IMG/VR virus record: IMGVR_UViG_3300046500_000125
Coordinates: 1-21,245 of that record
Strand: one strand, 5' to 3'
Length of the DNA: 21,245 nucleotides
DNA from: a virus
The notes beneath the pieces were generated by a model. It saw nothing but the letters and a program-made list of their open reading frames with translations. It had not been told where the DNA came from and made no database searches. This document shows positions 1-5,778 of the stretch, piece by piece. The first letter of the stretch is position 1. The number at the start of each line of letters is the position of its first letter. Both the position numbers and the translations under genes were made by a program.

Positions 1-1
1 C

Positions 2-436
2 CCCTCCAAAAGACCCCCTAAAGGGGGTCCAAAAGGTTCCCCCAACCCAGCCGGTTTCGACGAGGCTTGGGCGCTGTGGCCGAAGCATCACCGCCAATCC
101 TCGAAGCCCATTTCGGTGCAACGCTGGAACCGAATTGGGGCTGAACCGGAAAAACTCCTGGCGGCGATCCGGGCCTACCTCGCAAGCCCTGAGGCCAAGA
201 AAACTACCCCGGACGGTGTGGCGGGCGGTTTCGTCAACGCCTTCGAGGTTTGGCTGAACAAATACGCGGAATTCTGGCTAGAGCGCACAGCCAGCATCGT
301 GCCGGCGCACTCGGATGCCGATCTCCGCGCTGCGCGGATCGCCTGGGCGAAGGCCAAGCACGATTGGCGTGCCGAATGGGGTTCTCCCGACCCCGAAGTC
401 CTGCCCTTCCTCAAAGCCCAAGGAGCTGCGCCATGA
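2..436 (+). CDS. Phage replication initiator, C-terminal part (5' end outside window)
   Basis: The reading frame is open from the left edge to a TGA at 434-436, so this is the last 144 residues of a longer protein. A GTG at 116 could be taken as a start, but the frame upstream encodes a convincing conserved stretch, so the gene continues leftwards. After a Lys/Pro/Gly-rich linker comes FDEAWALWPKHHRQSSKP, the tryptophan-rich 'F-x-x-W-x-x-(Y/W)-P-K' motif. It recurs in the C-terminal domain of lambda-O-like replication and helicase-loader proteins, followed by repeated 'A-x-x-A-W' helices. Such proteins bind the phage origin through an N-terminal winged helix and recruit a helicase; that N-terminal half is not visible here. 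The gene overlaps the nuclease gene by ATGA. The family-level role is fairly sure, the exact subfamily is not. Confidence 0.6.
   Translation, partial: PSKRPPKGGPKGSPNPAGFDEAWALWPKHHRQSSKPISVQRWNRIGAEPEKLLAAIRAYLASPEAKKTTPDGVAGGFVNAFEVWLNKYAEFWLERTASIVPAHSDADLRAARIAWAKAKHDWRAEWGSPDPEVLPFLKAQGAAP
5..43. repeat. Palindrome and 8-bp direct repeat inside the replication-gene linker
   Basis: Positions 12-19 (GACCCCCT) and 22-29 (AGGGGGTC) form a perfect 8-bp palindrome with a two-base loop. TCCAAAAG occurs twice, at 5-12 and 28-35, 23 bases apart. An alternative pairing joins GGGGG (23-27) with CCCCC (39-43). All of it lies in the codons of the low-complexity linker of the replication protein. Lambda keeps its origin iterons inside the O gene, so this could be the edge of a comparable origin, but only one repeat pair is in view. 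Confidence 0.4.
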
Positions 437-840
437 GACGCGAAGACGCGTTGCACAAATCCATTGTCGCTCACCTGCGAGCGCGCCTGCAAAAGCCATG
501 GATGTTCTGGCATACACCCAATTCCGGGATCCGCCGCAGCGGCGACAATGCCGCAGCTTACGGCGGCTACCTCAAGTCGATGGGGCAGCAATCGGGCATC
601 CCAGATTTGTTCATCCTCGGCCCGGACCGTCACCTGATCGCTATCGAGCTGAAAGCCCCGCCTGTGACGCTGAAGGGCGGCAAGCTCTCGGAAGCCAAGC
701 CGCGCATCAGCGACGACCAGCGGGCCGTGATCAACGCCCTGGGCGTCAACGGCGTACCCACCCTGATCATCCGCGATCTCGACCAGTGCATGATCGCTCT
801 GGGCGAGATGGGCGTGCCGATTGCTGGGCTGGTCCGATGA
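433..840 (+). CDS. VRR-NUC family nuclease
   Basis: This 135-residue protein has the compact VRR-NUC (PD-(D/E)XK-type) nuclease pattern. There is an N-terminal helix with Glu4, then HTPNSG (27-32), GIPDLF (56-61, Asp58) and the catalytic strand AIELK (70-74, Glu72 and Lys74). ISDDQ (92-96) gives the conserved Gln96, and VNGVPTLIIRD is the final strand. Stand-alone phage members of this family act on DNA structures, probably resolving or trimming branched intermediates of replication or recombination; the substrate here is an inference. The start is ATG 433, overlapping the upstream stop as ATGA, with AAGGAG at 420-425 as ribosome binding site. An in-frame start at 250 would run far into the upstream gene and is not credible. 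Confidence 0.88.
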   Translation: MRREDALHKSIVAHLRARLQKPWMFWHTPNSGIRRSGDNAAAYGGYLKSMGQQSGIPDLFILGPDRHLIAIELKAPPVTLKGGKLSEAKPRISDDQRAVINALGVNGVPTLIIRDLDQCMIALGEMGVPIAGLVR

Positions 841-1106
841 GGGCGACGCTTTCCGAAGCCGCAGCGAAGCGGAGCTGCATCGTCATTGCGGCGCGCTTTG
901 CGCTCACCTTCGATGAGATGGCGAGCAAGAACAAATTCCGGATGCACGTCCAGGCCCGGCGCGAATGCTACGCGCTGCTGCGGTCGCATGATTGGTCCCT
1001 GGAGCGGATCGGCAAATTCATGGGCGGGCGTGATCACACATCGGTCGGCTGGGCGCTTGGCCAGTTTCACAAGCAGGGCCGTGAAAATCCAGGGAGGGGT
1101 GTATGA
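837..1106 (+). CDS. Freestanding DnaA domain IV-like DNA-binding protein
   Basis: The 89-residue product matches only the C-terminal DNA-binding domain of the chromosomal initiator DnaA. Helices run from about residue 13 (CIVIAARFALTFDEMAS) through the basic segment VQARRECYALLR, then SLERIGKFM and the DnaA signature GGRDHTSV at 63-70, which in DnaA contacts the DnaA box. No AAA+ ATPase domain or Walker motif is present, so it cannot act as a full initiator. It may bind origin or host DnaA-box sequences as a helper, competitor or repressor; that is inference. The start is ATG 837, overlapping the nuclease stop as ATGA, and the 3' end overlaps the next gene the same way. In-frame start codons upstream at 315 lie inside other genes and are not used. 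Confidence 0.85.
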   Translation: MRATLSEAAAKRSCIVIAARFALTFDEMASKNKFRMHVQARRECYALLRSHDWSLERIGKFMGGRDHTSVGWALGQFHKQGRENPGRGV

Positions 1107-1627
1107 GCCGCACACAACAGATCGCCGCCGACATCGAGTGGAAGCGGATGGCGGATAATGAATCCTACTATCCGCTGCGTGACGGCCCACGCCTCTACAA
1201 GGCGGTGTGGTGCGTCGAGACGCAGCGGCGCTTCCTGCCGCCTGATCACGTTGCACTCGCCACCAATCTTCATGCGATCCAGTTTGAGGTGTCAGGTGGT
1301 GCGGGTCGGGGCGGCATGGAAGAATTGGGCATCGTGATCCCTTCCAATCCGGCGACGCTGGACTTCAAGCTGCGCTGCGGCGCTGAGATGATCCGAACGC
1401 TGGCCAGCTTCGAGGCGGCTGCGTTGAAGCGCGGCGGCGTGTCCGCGCGCCATTGCTTCCATGCGATTACGCAGGGCGACAGCCAGGCCGAGCTGGCCCG
1501 GCGTGTCCAAGTGAAGGACACGAGCATCCGCACATTGCGGCGTTTGGTGCAGACCACGATGGAAGTGCTTGCCGAATACGAGACCGAAAACGCGATTGAT
1601 CTACATCGATGGAACAGGGCCGCTTGA
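1103..1627 (+). CDS. Helix-turn-helix protein, possible late-gene regulator
   Basis: I do not recognise a named family for this 174-residue protein. Residues 1-95 look like a globular alpha/beta region with tryptophans and charged loops. Residues about 125-150 (SQAELARRVQ, turn, TSIRTLRRLVQ) fit a helix-turn-helix similar to sigma region 4 or transposase-type HTHs, followed by a final helix. The gene is coupled by ATGA to the DnaA-like gene, has a purine-rich GGGAGGGG 5-12 bases before ATG 1103, and is the last gene before the structured gap that precedes the late genes. In lambdoid phages this slot holds the late antiterminator Q or an analogue, so a late-transcription role is a reasonable guess from position only. 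Confidence 0.6.
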   Translation: MSRTQQIAADIEWKRMADNESYYPLRDGPRLYKAVWCVETQRRFLPPDHVALATNLHAIQFEVSGGAGRGGMEELGIVIPSNPATLDFKLRCGAEMIRTLASFEAAALKRGGVSARHCFHAITQGDSQAELARRVQVKDTSIRTLRRLVQTTMEVLAEYETENAIDLHRWNRAA

Positions 1628-1669
1628 CACAGCAGGAAAATCACTTGAGTTTTTGCAGCATACGAAATT

Positions 1670-1700
1670 GCGCCCGCATCCAGAAATGGTTTGCGGGCGC
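1670..1700. repeat. Perfect 9-bp hairpin, GCGCCCGCA / TGCGGGCGC
   Basis: The arms at 1670-1678 and 1692-1700 are perfectly complementary around a 13-base loop. On the plus strand no run of T follows, so it is not a classical intrinsic terminator in the direction of the genes. It may be an RNA element or a DNA-binding site. Confidence 0.6.
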
Positions 1701-1708
1701 TTCCGATT

Positions 1709-1780
1709 CCAGCCGGTCCACTCAAGCTCGACAACCCCACCCCCGGTAAATCCAACGGGCTTTGGGTCGTGACCGGCTGG
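1709..1780. repeat. Perfect 10-bp inverted repeat with nested short stems, 72 bases long
   Basis: CCAGCCGGTC (1709-1718) pairs perfectly with GACCGGCTGG (1771-1780). Inside, ACCC (1734-1737) can pair with GGGT (1764-1767), and CCCG (1742-1745) with CGGG (1756-1759), giving a long irregular arm that ends nine bases before the AGGAG ribosome binding site of the next gene. This could form a folded leader RNA that affects translation or transcription of the late genes. The pairing is seen directly; the function is inferred. Confidence 0.5.
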
Positions 1781-1800
1781 GAGCATTTAGGAGAAGCAGC

Positions 1801-2019
1801 ATGAGAATTGATCAATCAGAGGCGGAGACTAAGTGCGACCCATATCTGAATGGCGCATCTGGGCAGGTCGCTAGCAACGCCCCCGGCCTGTGGCGCAAGG
1901 GCGAGGCGCGCCGTGCTGCGTTGGCTGTGGTGCTTGAATCAACCCGCTTCAACGGCACATCGACGGACGACATCCGCGCCGCCTGCGATGCGATTGATGC
2001 TTTCACGGAGGGCAATTGA
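1801..2019 (+). CDS. Small hypothetical protein, first late gene
   Basis: This 72-residue soluble, mildly acidic protein has no family I recognise. The second half (WRKGEARRAALAVVLESTR, then DDIRAACDAIDAFTEG) looks like two or three helices. The start is ATG 1801, chosen because AGGAG lies at 1789-1793. A TTG at 1762 in the same frame lies inside the inverted repeat and lacks a binding site. The next gene begins two bases after the stop. Its place straight after the structured gap makes it the first translated product of the late block. Confidence 0.65.
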   Translation: MRIDQSEAETKCDPYLNGASGQVASNAPGLWRKGEARRAALAVVLESTRFNGTSTDDIRAACDAIDAFTEGN

Positions 2020-2021
2020 TC

Positions 2022-2159
2022 ATGGCGAAAGCAACAAAGAAGGCGGTCAAGGCGACCGCGAAGAAACCAGTTCGCAAGGCCGTGAAGCCCGTAGCGAAGC
2101 GTAAGATCGGCACAGGCCGGGCCAAGGCCCCGTCAGCCAAGACGGCGAAGGCGCGGTAA
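2022..2159 (+). CDS. Lys/Ala-rich basic protein, histone-H1-tail-like
   Basis: A short gene of 46 codons encodes a 45-residue protein with 13 Lys, 4 Arg and about 12 Ala and no acidic residue. It has AKK/KAVK-type repeats like the C-terminal tail of histone H1 and bacterial HU-tail or Hc1-type proteins. Such tails bind DNA without sequence specificity. Here it could condense phage DNA or neutralise charge in the capsid, but this is inference from composition. The start ATG 2022 follows GGAGG at 2007-2011. It sits between two other small genes with gaps of two bases and one base, so it fits the operon and is unlikely to be a chance frame. Confidence 0.7.
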   Translation: MAKATKKAVKATAKKPVRKAVKPVAKRKIGTGRAKAPSAKTAKAR

Positions 2160-2160
2160 C

Positions 2161-2496
2161 GTGGAGCCGCTGCCCAAGGATTTGACCGAGCTGAACGCGC
2201 GAGAGCAGCGTTTGCGCGGCGAGATCAAGCAAGCGACCGACGATGCATCAGAAGCCTGCCTGCGTGAGCAGCGGGCGCTGGAGGCGTTGGAGATCGAGGG
2301 CAGGGCGCATCAGGCCGCCAATGACCGCCTGGCGGCGCTGCTGGCGTATCGTGATGCGATCGCTGATCATGCCGCCGTGCTGATCCGCAATGGCGGCAGG
2401 CCGCTTGACCCGCCCATCGCTGATGAAAGCGATCCTGTCGAGATCGAGTTCAGCTCGTTTGGCGATGCCCAATCTGAGTCAGTGGCCGCCGAGTGA
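2161..2496 (+). CDS. Coiled-coil hypothetical protein
   Basis: This 111-residue protein starts with GTG 2161, directly after the upstream stop. Residues about 7-70 are a continuous charged helix (ELNAREQRLRGEIKQATDD and onward), rich in Glu, Arg, Ala and Leu with heptad-like spacing, typical of a coiled coil. The last 35 residues are acidic and probably unstructured. No enzymatic motif or signal peptide is present. Its stop overlaps the next start as GTGA, so it is translationally coupled to the membrane protein that follows; the two may work together. I cannot assign a function. Confidence 0.65.
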   Translation: MEPLPKDLTELNAREQRLRGEIKQATDDASEACLREQRALEALEIEGRAHQAANDRLAALLAYRDAIADHAAVLIRNGGRPLDPPIADESDPVEIEFSSFGDAQSESVAAE

Positions 2497-2927
2497 CCGT
2501 TCACGCTATCCCATCCGATGCGACGTCGCGCGGCCAGGCCGTTGCCGACCGCATCCGCGCTGAGGGTTTTGAACAAGGCAAGCAGGAACGCTTCGCCGAA
2601 GTCACAGCAACGCACGTCAGCGAGATTGGCCGCATCGGCCAGGCGCATTCAACCGAGATAGCGAAAGCAGAACACCGAGCAGAGGCTCATGGTTTTTGGC
2701 GCGGCTCGGCGCTCGCGCTGCTGGTTGGCCTCGCTATCGGCGGCATGGGTGCATACAGCGCTGTGCAGTCGGGTATGTTCGGACTTGTCGCCGCTGATCG
2801 TGCGCGTCATGATCGATGGAGCCCGCCGCTCGGCCCGATCGACAGCGGCGTTGTGGATCAGCCGGCGGGCTACGACCACAATCCAAGCAATGGCCGTCCG
2901 CTGCATGAGCCGGCGGATGCGCCGTAA
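2493..2927 (+). CDS. Single-pass membrane protein of unknown function
   Basis: This 144-residue protein starts at GTG 2493, coupled to the upstream gene. Residues 10-66 form a charged, helix-rich cytoplasmic-type region. Residues about 69-92 (WRGSALALLVGLAIGGMGAY) are a clear transmembrane helix with small residues and Gly packing motifs. The last 50 residues are polar and proline-rich (PPLGPIDSG, GYDHNPSNGRPLHEPADAP). There is no lipobox or cleavable signal. Phage proteins of this shape include spanin subunits, holin-associated factors and membrane-anchored virion proteins. No lysis enzyme is next to it in this window, so a lysis role is only possible, not shown. Confidence 0.65.
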   Translation: MTVHAIPSDATSRGQAVADRIRAEGFEQGKQERFAEVTATHVSEIGRIGQAHSTEIAKAEHRAEAHGFWRGSALALLVGLAIGGMGAYSAVQSGMFGLVAADRARHDRWSPPLGPIDSGVVDQPAGYDHNPSNGRPLHEPADAP

Positions 2928-2948
2928 AATACGGGCATTTACGGGATC

Positions 2949-3197
2949 ATGAGCGGGAATAGGGGAAAGGGCCGCCCTAAGGGCGTGCCAAACAAGACCA
3001 CAGCTGAAGTGAAGCGCGCCTTCGAGATGGCTTACGATCATCTGGGCGGGCAGGCCAATTTCAACAAGTGGGCCAAGACCAACCAGGATATTTTCTACAC
3101 GCAGCTTTTGCCTAAGTTAATTCCTGTGCAACTGAACCACGCTGACAATGAGGGCGGCAAGATTGTGTTCTCGTGGCAGACGGATACCAAAGGGTAG
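2949..3197 (+). CDS. Terminase small subunit-like DNA-binding protein
   Basis: The 82-residue product begins with a basic segment GKGRPKGVPNKTTAEVKRAFE. This is the GRPKG-x-x-N-K-T pattern of the phage family placed beside large terminases (DUF5681-like), with an AT-hook-like GRP core. It ends with FYTQLLPKLIPVQL, also typical of these proteins. Small terminases recognise the packaging site and regulate the large subunit. The product is shorter than classical small terminases (usually 140-180 residues), and a helix-turn-helix is not obvious, so the assignment rests on family resemblance and on the 25-base overlap with the large subunit gene. ATG 2949 follows a weak ACGGGA site. Confidence 0.72.
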   Translation: MSGNRGKGRPKGVPNKTTAEVKRAFEMAYDHLGGQANFNKWAKTNQDIFYTQLLPKLIPVQLNHADNEGGKIVFSWQTDTKG

Positions 3198-4471
3198 AGA
3201 TACCCTATCGGCCACGTGCGCCATTCAAGCCGTTCCATGAGCGCATACAGCGCTGGTCGAGCATGGTGGTGCATCGGCGCGGCGGAAAGACCGTCGCAAG
3301 CCTGAATGATCTACAGCGTGCGGCGTTGCGCAATGAGCGCACTTGGCCGCCGCCGCGTTACGCATACATCGCGCCATTCTATAATCAGGCGAAGCGGATC
3401 GCCTGGGGCTACGCCAAGCATTACGCGAATCCAGTGCCGGGGCGGCAGTTCAATGAGAGCGAGCTGAAGCTCACCTACCCGAATGGCGCTGAGCTTCGGT
3501 TATTTGGCGCTGACAACCCGGACAGCCTTCGCGGTGATTATCTCGATGGTGTGGTGCCGGATGAGTATGGCGATTGGGCTCCGACCGTGTGGCCGCTGAT
3601 TATTCGCCCGATGCTGTCGGATTACAAAGGATGGGCGGCCTTTATCGGCACGCCAAAGGGCAAGAACGCATTCTATCGTTTGCACAAGGAAGCCGAGGCT
3701 GATCCGGACAATTGGTTTTCAATGACGCTGCGGGCGAGCGAGAGCGGCATCATTCCATCAGACGAGCTTGATGACCTGCGACGTGGCATGTCTGACGATC
3801 AATATCGGCAGGAGTTTGAGTGCGATTTCGATGCGGCGATTCAGGGCGCTTATTACGCTCAATTGCTGCGCGAGGCCGAGCAGCAAGGGCGTATTTGCAA
3901 TGTGGCTCAAGATCCACTGATGCAGATCCGGGCCTATTTCGATATCGGCGGGCCAGGCAAAAAAGCCGACGCGATGACGATCATCATCTGCCAGTTTGTG
4001 GACCGCGAGATGCGCATTCTTGATGCGATTGAAGGCGTAGGCCAAGTGCTTGGCTATTATGTCAATGAGTTGCGCGCTCGCGGCTGGGGGAGGGCGTTAT
4101 GCGTTGTGCCGCACGATGCGGCGCAGACGCACGCTGATAACCCATACGGGATCGACTTCGAGGCCCAATTAAAGAGTGCCGGCTTTCAAACAAAGAAAGT
4201 GCATAGCCCGCCCGGCATTGTGATGCAGCGTATCCAGACGGCGCGGCGGTATTTTTCGCGGATATGGTTCAACAGGGCGACGACGCAGAATCTGCGCGAT
4301 GCGCTGCAGGGATATCATGAGCGCAAGCACAAAGAGACGGATGAAGGTCTTGGCCCGATGCACGATTGGGCCTCGCACTTCGCGGACGCGTTTGGCCTGA
4401 TGGCGATCGATTACGAAGAGCCACGCAAGCATATCGAGCACTTGCCGATGCCAGTTTTAGGGATGGTGTGA
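3173..4471 (+). CDS. Terminase large subunit (packaging ATPase-nuclease)
   Basis: This 432-residue protein drives DNA into the capsid with ATP and cuts genome ends. Walker A is VVHRRGGKT (32-40). Walker B is DGVVPDE (125-131) with catalytic Glu131, and the coupling motif is FIGTPKG (158-164). The RNase H-like nuclease half has acidic residues in AYFDIGG (Asp257), VVPHDA (Asp315) and HDWASHFADAF (Asp398, Asp405). Arg-rich HRRGGKT in place of GxxxxGKT is the common variant in large terminases. The start is GTG 3173, inside the small-subunit gene. The first residues are basic and aromatic as expected, although the region before Walker A (31 residues) is short. A long-range match to P22/SU10-type terminases is likely. 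Confidence 0.95.
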   Translation: MADGYQRVEIPYRPRAPFKPFHERIQRWSSMVVHRRGGKTVASLNDLQRAALRNERTWPPPRYAYIAPFYNQAKRIAWGYAKHYANPVPGRQFNESELKLTYPNGAELRLFGADNPDSLRGDYLDGVVPDEYGDWAPTVWPLIIRPMLSDYKGWAAFIGTPKGKNAFYRLHKEAEADPDNWFSMTLRASESGIIPSDELDDLRRGMSDDQYRQEFECDFDAAIQGAYYAQLLREAEQQGRICNVAQDPLMQIRAYFDIGGPGKKADAMTIIICQFVDREMRILDAIEGVGQVLGYYVNELRARGWGRALCVVPHDAAQTHADNPYGIDFEAQLKSAGFQTKKVHSPPGIVMQRIQTARRYFSRIWFNRATTQNLRDALQGYHERKHKETDEGLGPMHDWASHFADAFGLMAIDYEEPRKHIEHLPMPVLGMV

Positions 4472-4487
4472 TGAAGGATAAATCGCA

Positions 4488-4895
4488 ATGTCATTGATCG
4501 TACCGGCGCAATTCCCCGGCTTTTCACAGCTGTTGTTCAAGCTGATTGGCGCTAATATGAACGTCACGACTGATCAGCTTATGTCGGTCATCGGCGGATC
4601 GCTGCCAGCGGCATACATGATCGACGCGATCCGCGTTGCTAATGCGAGTATTAGCCTCGATACTGCGGCTGGCGGTGTTTATACGGCGATTACAAAGCCC
4701 GCAGGCGGCATTATCGTAGCCGCGGCGCAGGCTTATTCTGATCTCACCGGACCGACATTGGCGCTTGATTTGACGCTGACAGCGCTTGGGAAGGCAATCC
4801 GGTCTACCGCGCCATATTTCTCGTTGACCACGGCGCAGGGCGCGGCGGCGACTGCGGACATCTACGTCTTTGGCCGCGTCATGACGGGCGTCTGA
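4488..4895 (+). CDS. Small beta-rich virion-type protein
   Basis: This 135-residue protein is low in charge and rich in Ala, Thr and Ile. Alternating strands such as VANASISLDTAAGGVYTAI and a C-terminal SLTTAQGAAATADIYVFG motif are a pattern I associate with small structural proteins in phage head operons. It has no signal peptide; the first 24 residues are hydrophobic in part but contain no clean membrane helix. It starts at ATG 4488 with AAGGA at 4474-4478. It lies between terminase and portal with three other small genes, so a capsid decoration or head-fibre role is plausible. Function is not established from sequence. Confidence 0.7.
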   Translation: MSLIVPAQFPGFSQLLFKLIGANMNVTTDQLMSVIGGSLPAAYMIDAIRVANASISLDTAAGGVYTAITKPAGGIIVAAAQAYSDLTGPTLALDLTLTALGKAIRSTAPYFSLTTAQGAAATADIYVFGRVMTGV

Positions 4896-4896
4896 G

Positions 4897-5133
4897 ATGA
4901 GTTTCAACAATAGCGGCATTTTGACCGACATGGTGGCGGTGACGCCGCACGCGACCAACCAGAATCATTGGGTGGGGCTTTATGTCGGCGGCGCTGGCGA
5001 CGTGAAGGTGAAGACGGCTGGCGGGACCGACGTCACGTTTTCGTCTGTTCCGGCGGGCGGCTGGCTGCCGATTGCAACGCAATTGGTTTATGCGGTCGGC
5101 ACCACCGCGACGTTGATCTTGGGCGGGCGATGA
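4897..5133 (+). CDS. Head spike-base-like protein (GTA RCAP_rcc01079-type)
   Basis: This 78-residue protein carries HWVGLYVGGAGDVKVKTAGG, then VTFSSVPAGGWLPI and VYAVGTTATLI. This is the pattern 'alYVGgaGdv-v...vtF..vpaGt.lPi...-v.aTGTTA' that I associate with the spike base protein of the Rhodobacter capsidensis-type gene transfer agent. Those proteins sit on the head surface and anchor spikes that touch the host capsule. The whole protein is predicted beta-strand with no signal peptide. The start ATG 4897 follows the previous stop by one base, and the stop overlaps the next gene as ATGA. The call is by remembered family pattern, so moderate. Confidence 0.62.
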   Translation: MSFNNSGILTDMVAVTPHATNQNHWVGLYVGGAGDVKVKTAGGTDVTFSSVPAGGWLPIATQLVYAVGTTATLILGGR

Positions 5134-5279
5134 ACTTCATCCTTGGCTTCTTCATGCCGTCGATTTGGCTCTTGAACACGTCGGCCGATGTGGATTCTGG
5201 CACACAAGACCCAGGTGGAGGCGCTGGCGGCGCGGGATCTCCGGTTGGGCTTCTTCTCATTTTGACGAGCGCGAGCTGA
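5130..5279 (+). CDS. 49-residue hypothetical protein with hydrophobic N-terminus
   Basis: The gene is coupled to the spike-base gene by ATGA at 5130-5133 and is followed after one base by the next ATG. Residues 1-16 (MNFILGFFMPSIWLLN) are strongly hydrophobic, the middle is a Gly/Asp-rich loop (DSGTQDPGGGAGGAGS) and the end is again hydrophobic (PVGLLLILTS). It may be a tiny membrane or virion protein. A chance frame is not excluded, but the exact tiling between two convincing genes and the absence of any alternative gene support it. No family is recognised. Confidence 0.55.
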   Translation: MNFILGFFMPSIWLLNTSADVDSGTQDPGGGAGGAGSPVGLLLILTSAS

Positions 5280-5280
5280 T

Positions 5281-5778
5281 ATGGCCGATAATGTAGACAT
5301 CACGCCCGGAACCGGAGCAACGGTGGCTGCCGACGAGATCGGCGGCGTTAAATATCAGCGTGTGAAGCTTTCACTTGGTGCGGATGGGACGGCGAATGAT
5401 GCGTCCGCTGGCGCTGGCGCGGTTGGAACTGGCACACAGCGTGTCACGTTGGCGAGCGATGATCCGCTTGTTGTCGGCGCAACGGGAAGCACGGAATACG
5501 AGACGGTTGCGGCATCGCAGACCGCTCAGGCGCTTGGCGCTACGGGAGCGGCAGGCGATCTAGTTTCCGGTCTTTTGGTGATTCCAGCGACGACAAGCCC
5601 CGGCGCTGTGGCGCTTTTGGATGATGCGACATCGATAACGGTTTTTGCAGGCGGCGCGTTGAGCGTGGGCGACTTAAAGCCGTTTTTCATCCCACTCGGG
5701 CTTAAGAGCGTGTCTGGCGCATGGAAGGTGACGACTGGCGCGAATGTTTCGGTGATCGGCATGGGTAATTTCACCTGA
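5281..5778 (+). CDS. Virion protein with the 'GGVKYQRVKL' domain (head or tail fibre type)
   Basis: The 165-residue product opens with a segment (VDITPGTGATVAADEIGG, then KYQRVKLSLGADGTA) that is widespread at the N-terminus of small phage structural proteins and fibre-like proteins of proteobacterial phages. The rest alternates beta strands with Ala/Gly/Thr-rich loops and ends VTTGANVSVIGMGNFT. No charge clusters, signal or catalytic motif are present. It likely decorates the capsid or forms a short fibre; its place between the spike-base protein and the portal agrees with this. ATG 5281 starts one base after the preceding stop, and its TGA overlaps the portal ATG. Confidence 0.75.
   Translation: MADNVDITPGTGATVAADEIGGVKYQRVKLSLGADGTANDASAGAGAVGTGTQRVTLASDDPLVVGATGSTEYETVAASQTAQALGATGAAGDLVSGLLVIPATTSPGAVALLDDATSITVFAGGALSVGDLKPFFIPLGLKSVSGAWKVTTGANVSVIGMGNFT

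Larger units (their letters stand above)
1628..1800 (+). promoter_or_regulatory. Structured non-coding gap before the late genes
   Basis: This 173-base gap has no credible coding frame. It contains two perfect long inverted repeats (listed separately) and a weaker 7-bp complement, CTTGAGT (1644-1650) with ACTCAAG (1720-1726), that would cross the second repeat like a pseudoknot. It ends in AGGAG (1789-1793), seven bases before ATG 1801. It is the natural place for the late promoter, a terminator or antitermination target, or an RNA leader. TTGACA at 1624-1629 resembles a -35 box, but no good -10 sequence follows at 16-18 bases. Confidence 0.45.

Noticed and set aside
12-35. Palindrome with a TTTT run on the minus strand as an intrinsic terminator
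   Set aside because: The T run is short, and no minus-strand gene is seen upstream of it in this window.
315-836. Long N-terminal extension of the DnaA-like protein
   Set aside because: It would overlap the replication and nuclease genes in another frame; the ATGA start at 837 and the domain boundary fit much better.
1624-1652. TTGACA at 1624-1629 as a sigma-70 promoter
   Set aside because: No TATAAT-like sequence lies 16-18 bases downstream (GAGTTT is there); kept only as a remark in the gap entry.
1569-1772. 67-residue frame covering most of the early-late gap
   Set aside because: It starts inside the HTH gene, its sequence has no family pattern, and the inverted repeats explain the region better.
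1709-1780. Possible tRNA, because a terminal stem encloses 72 bases
   Set aside because: The stem is 10 bp, there is no T-loop GTTCGA or D-loop signature on either strand, and no anticodon arm fits.
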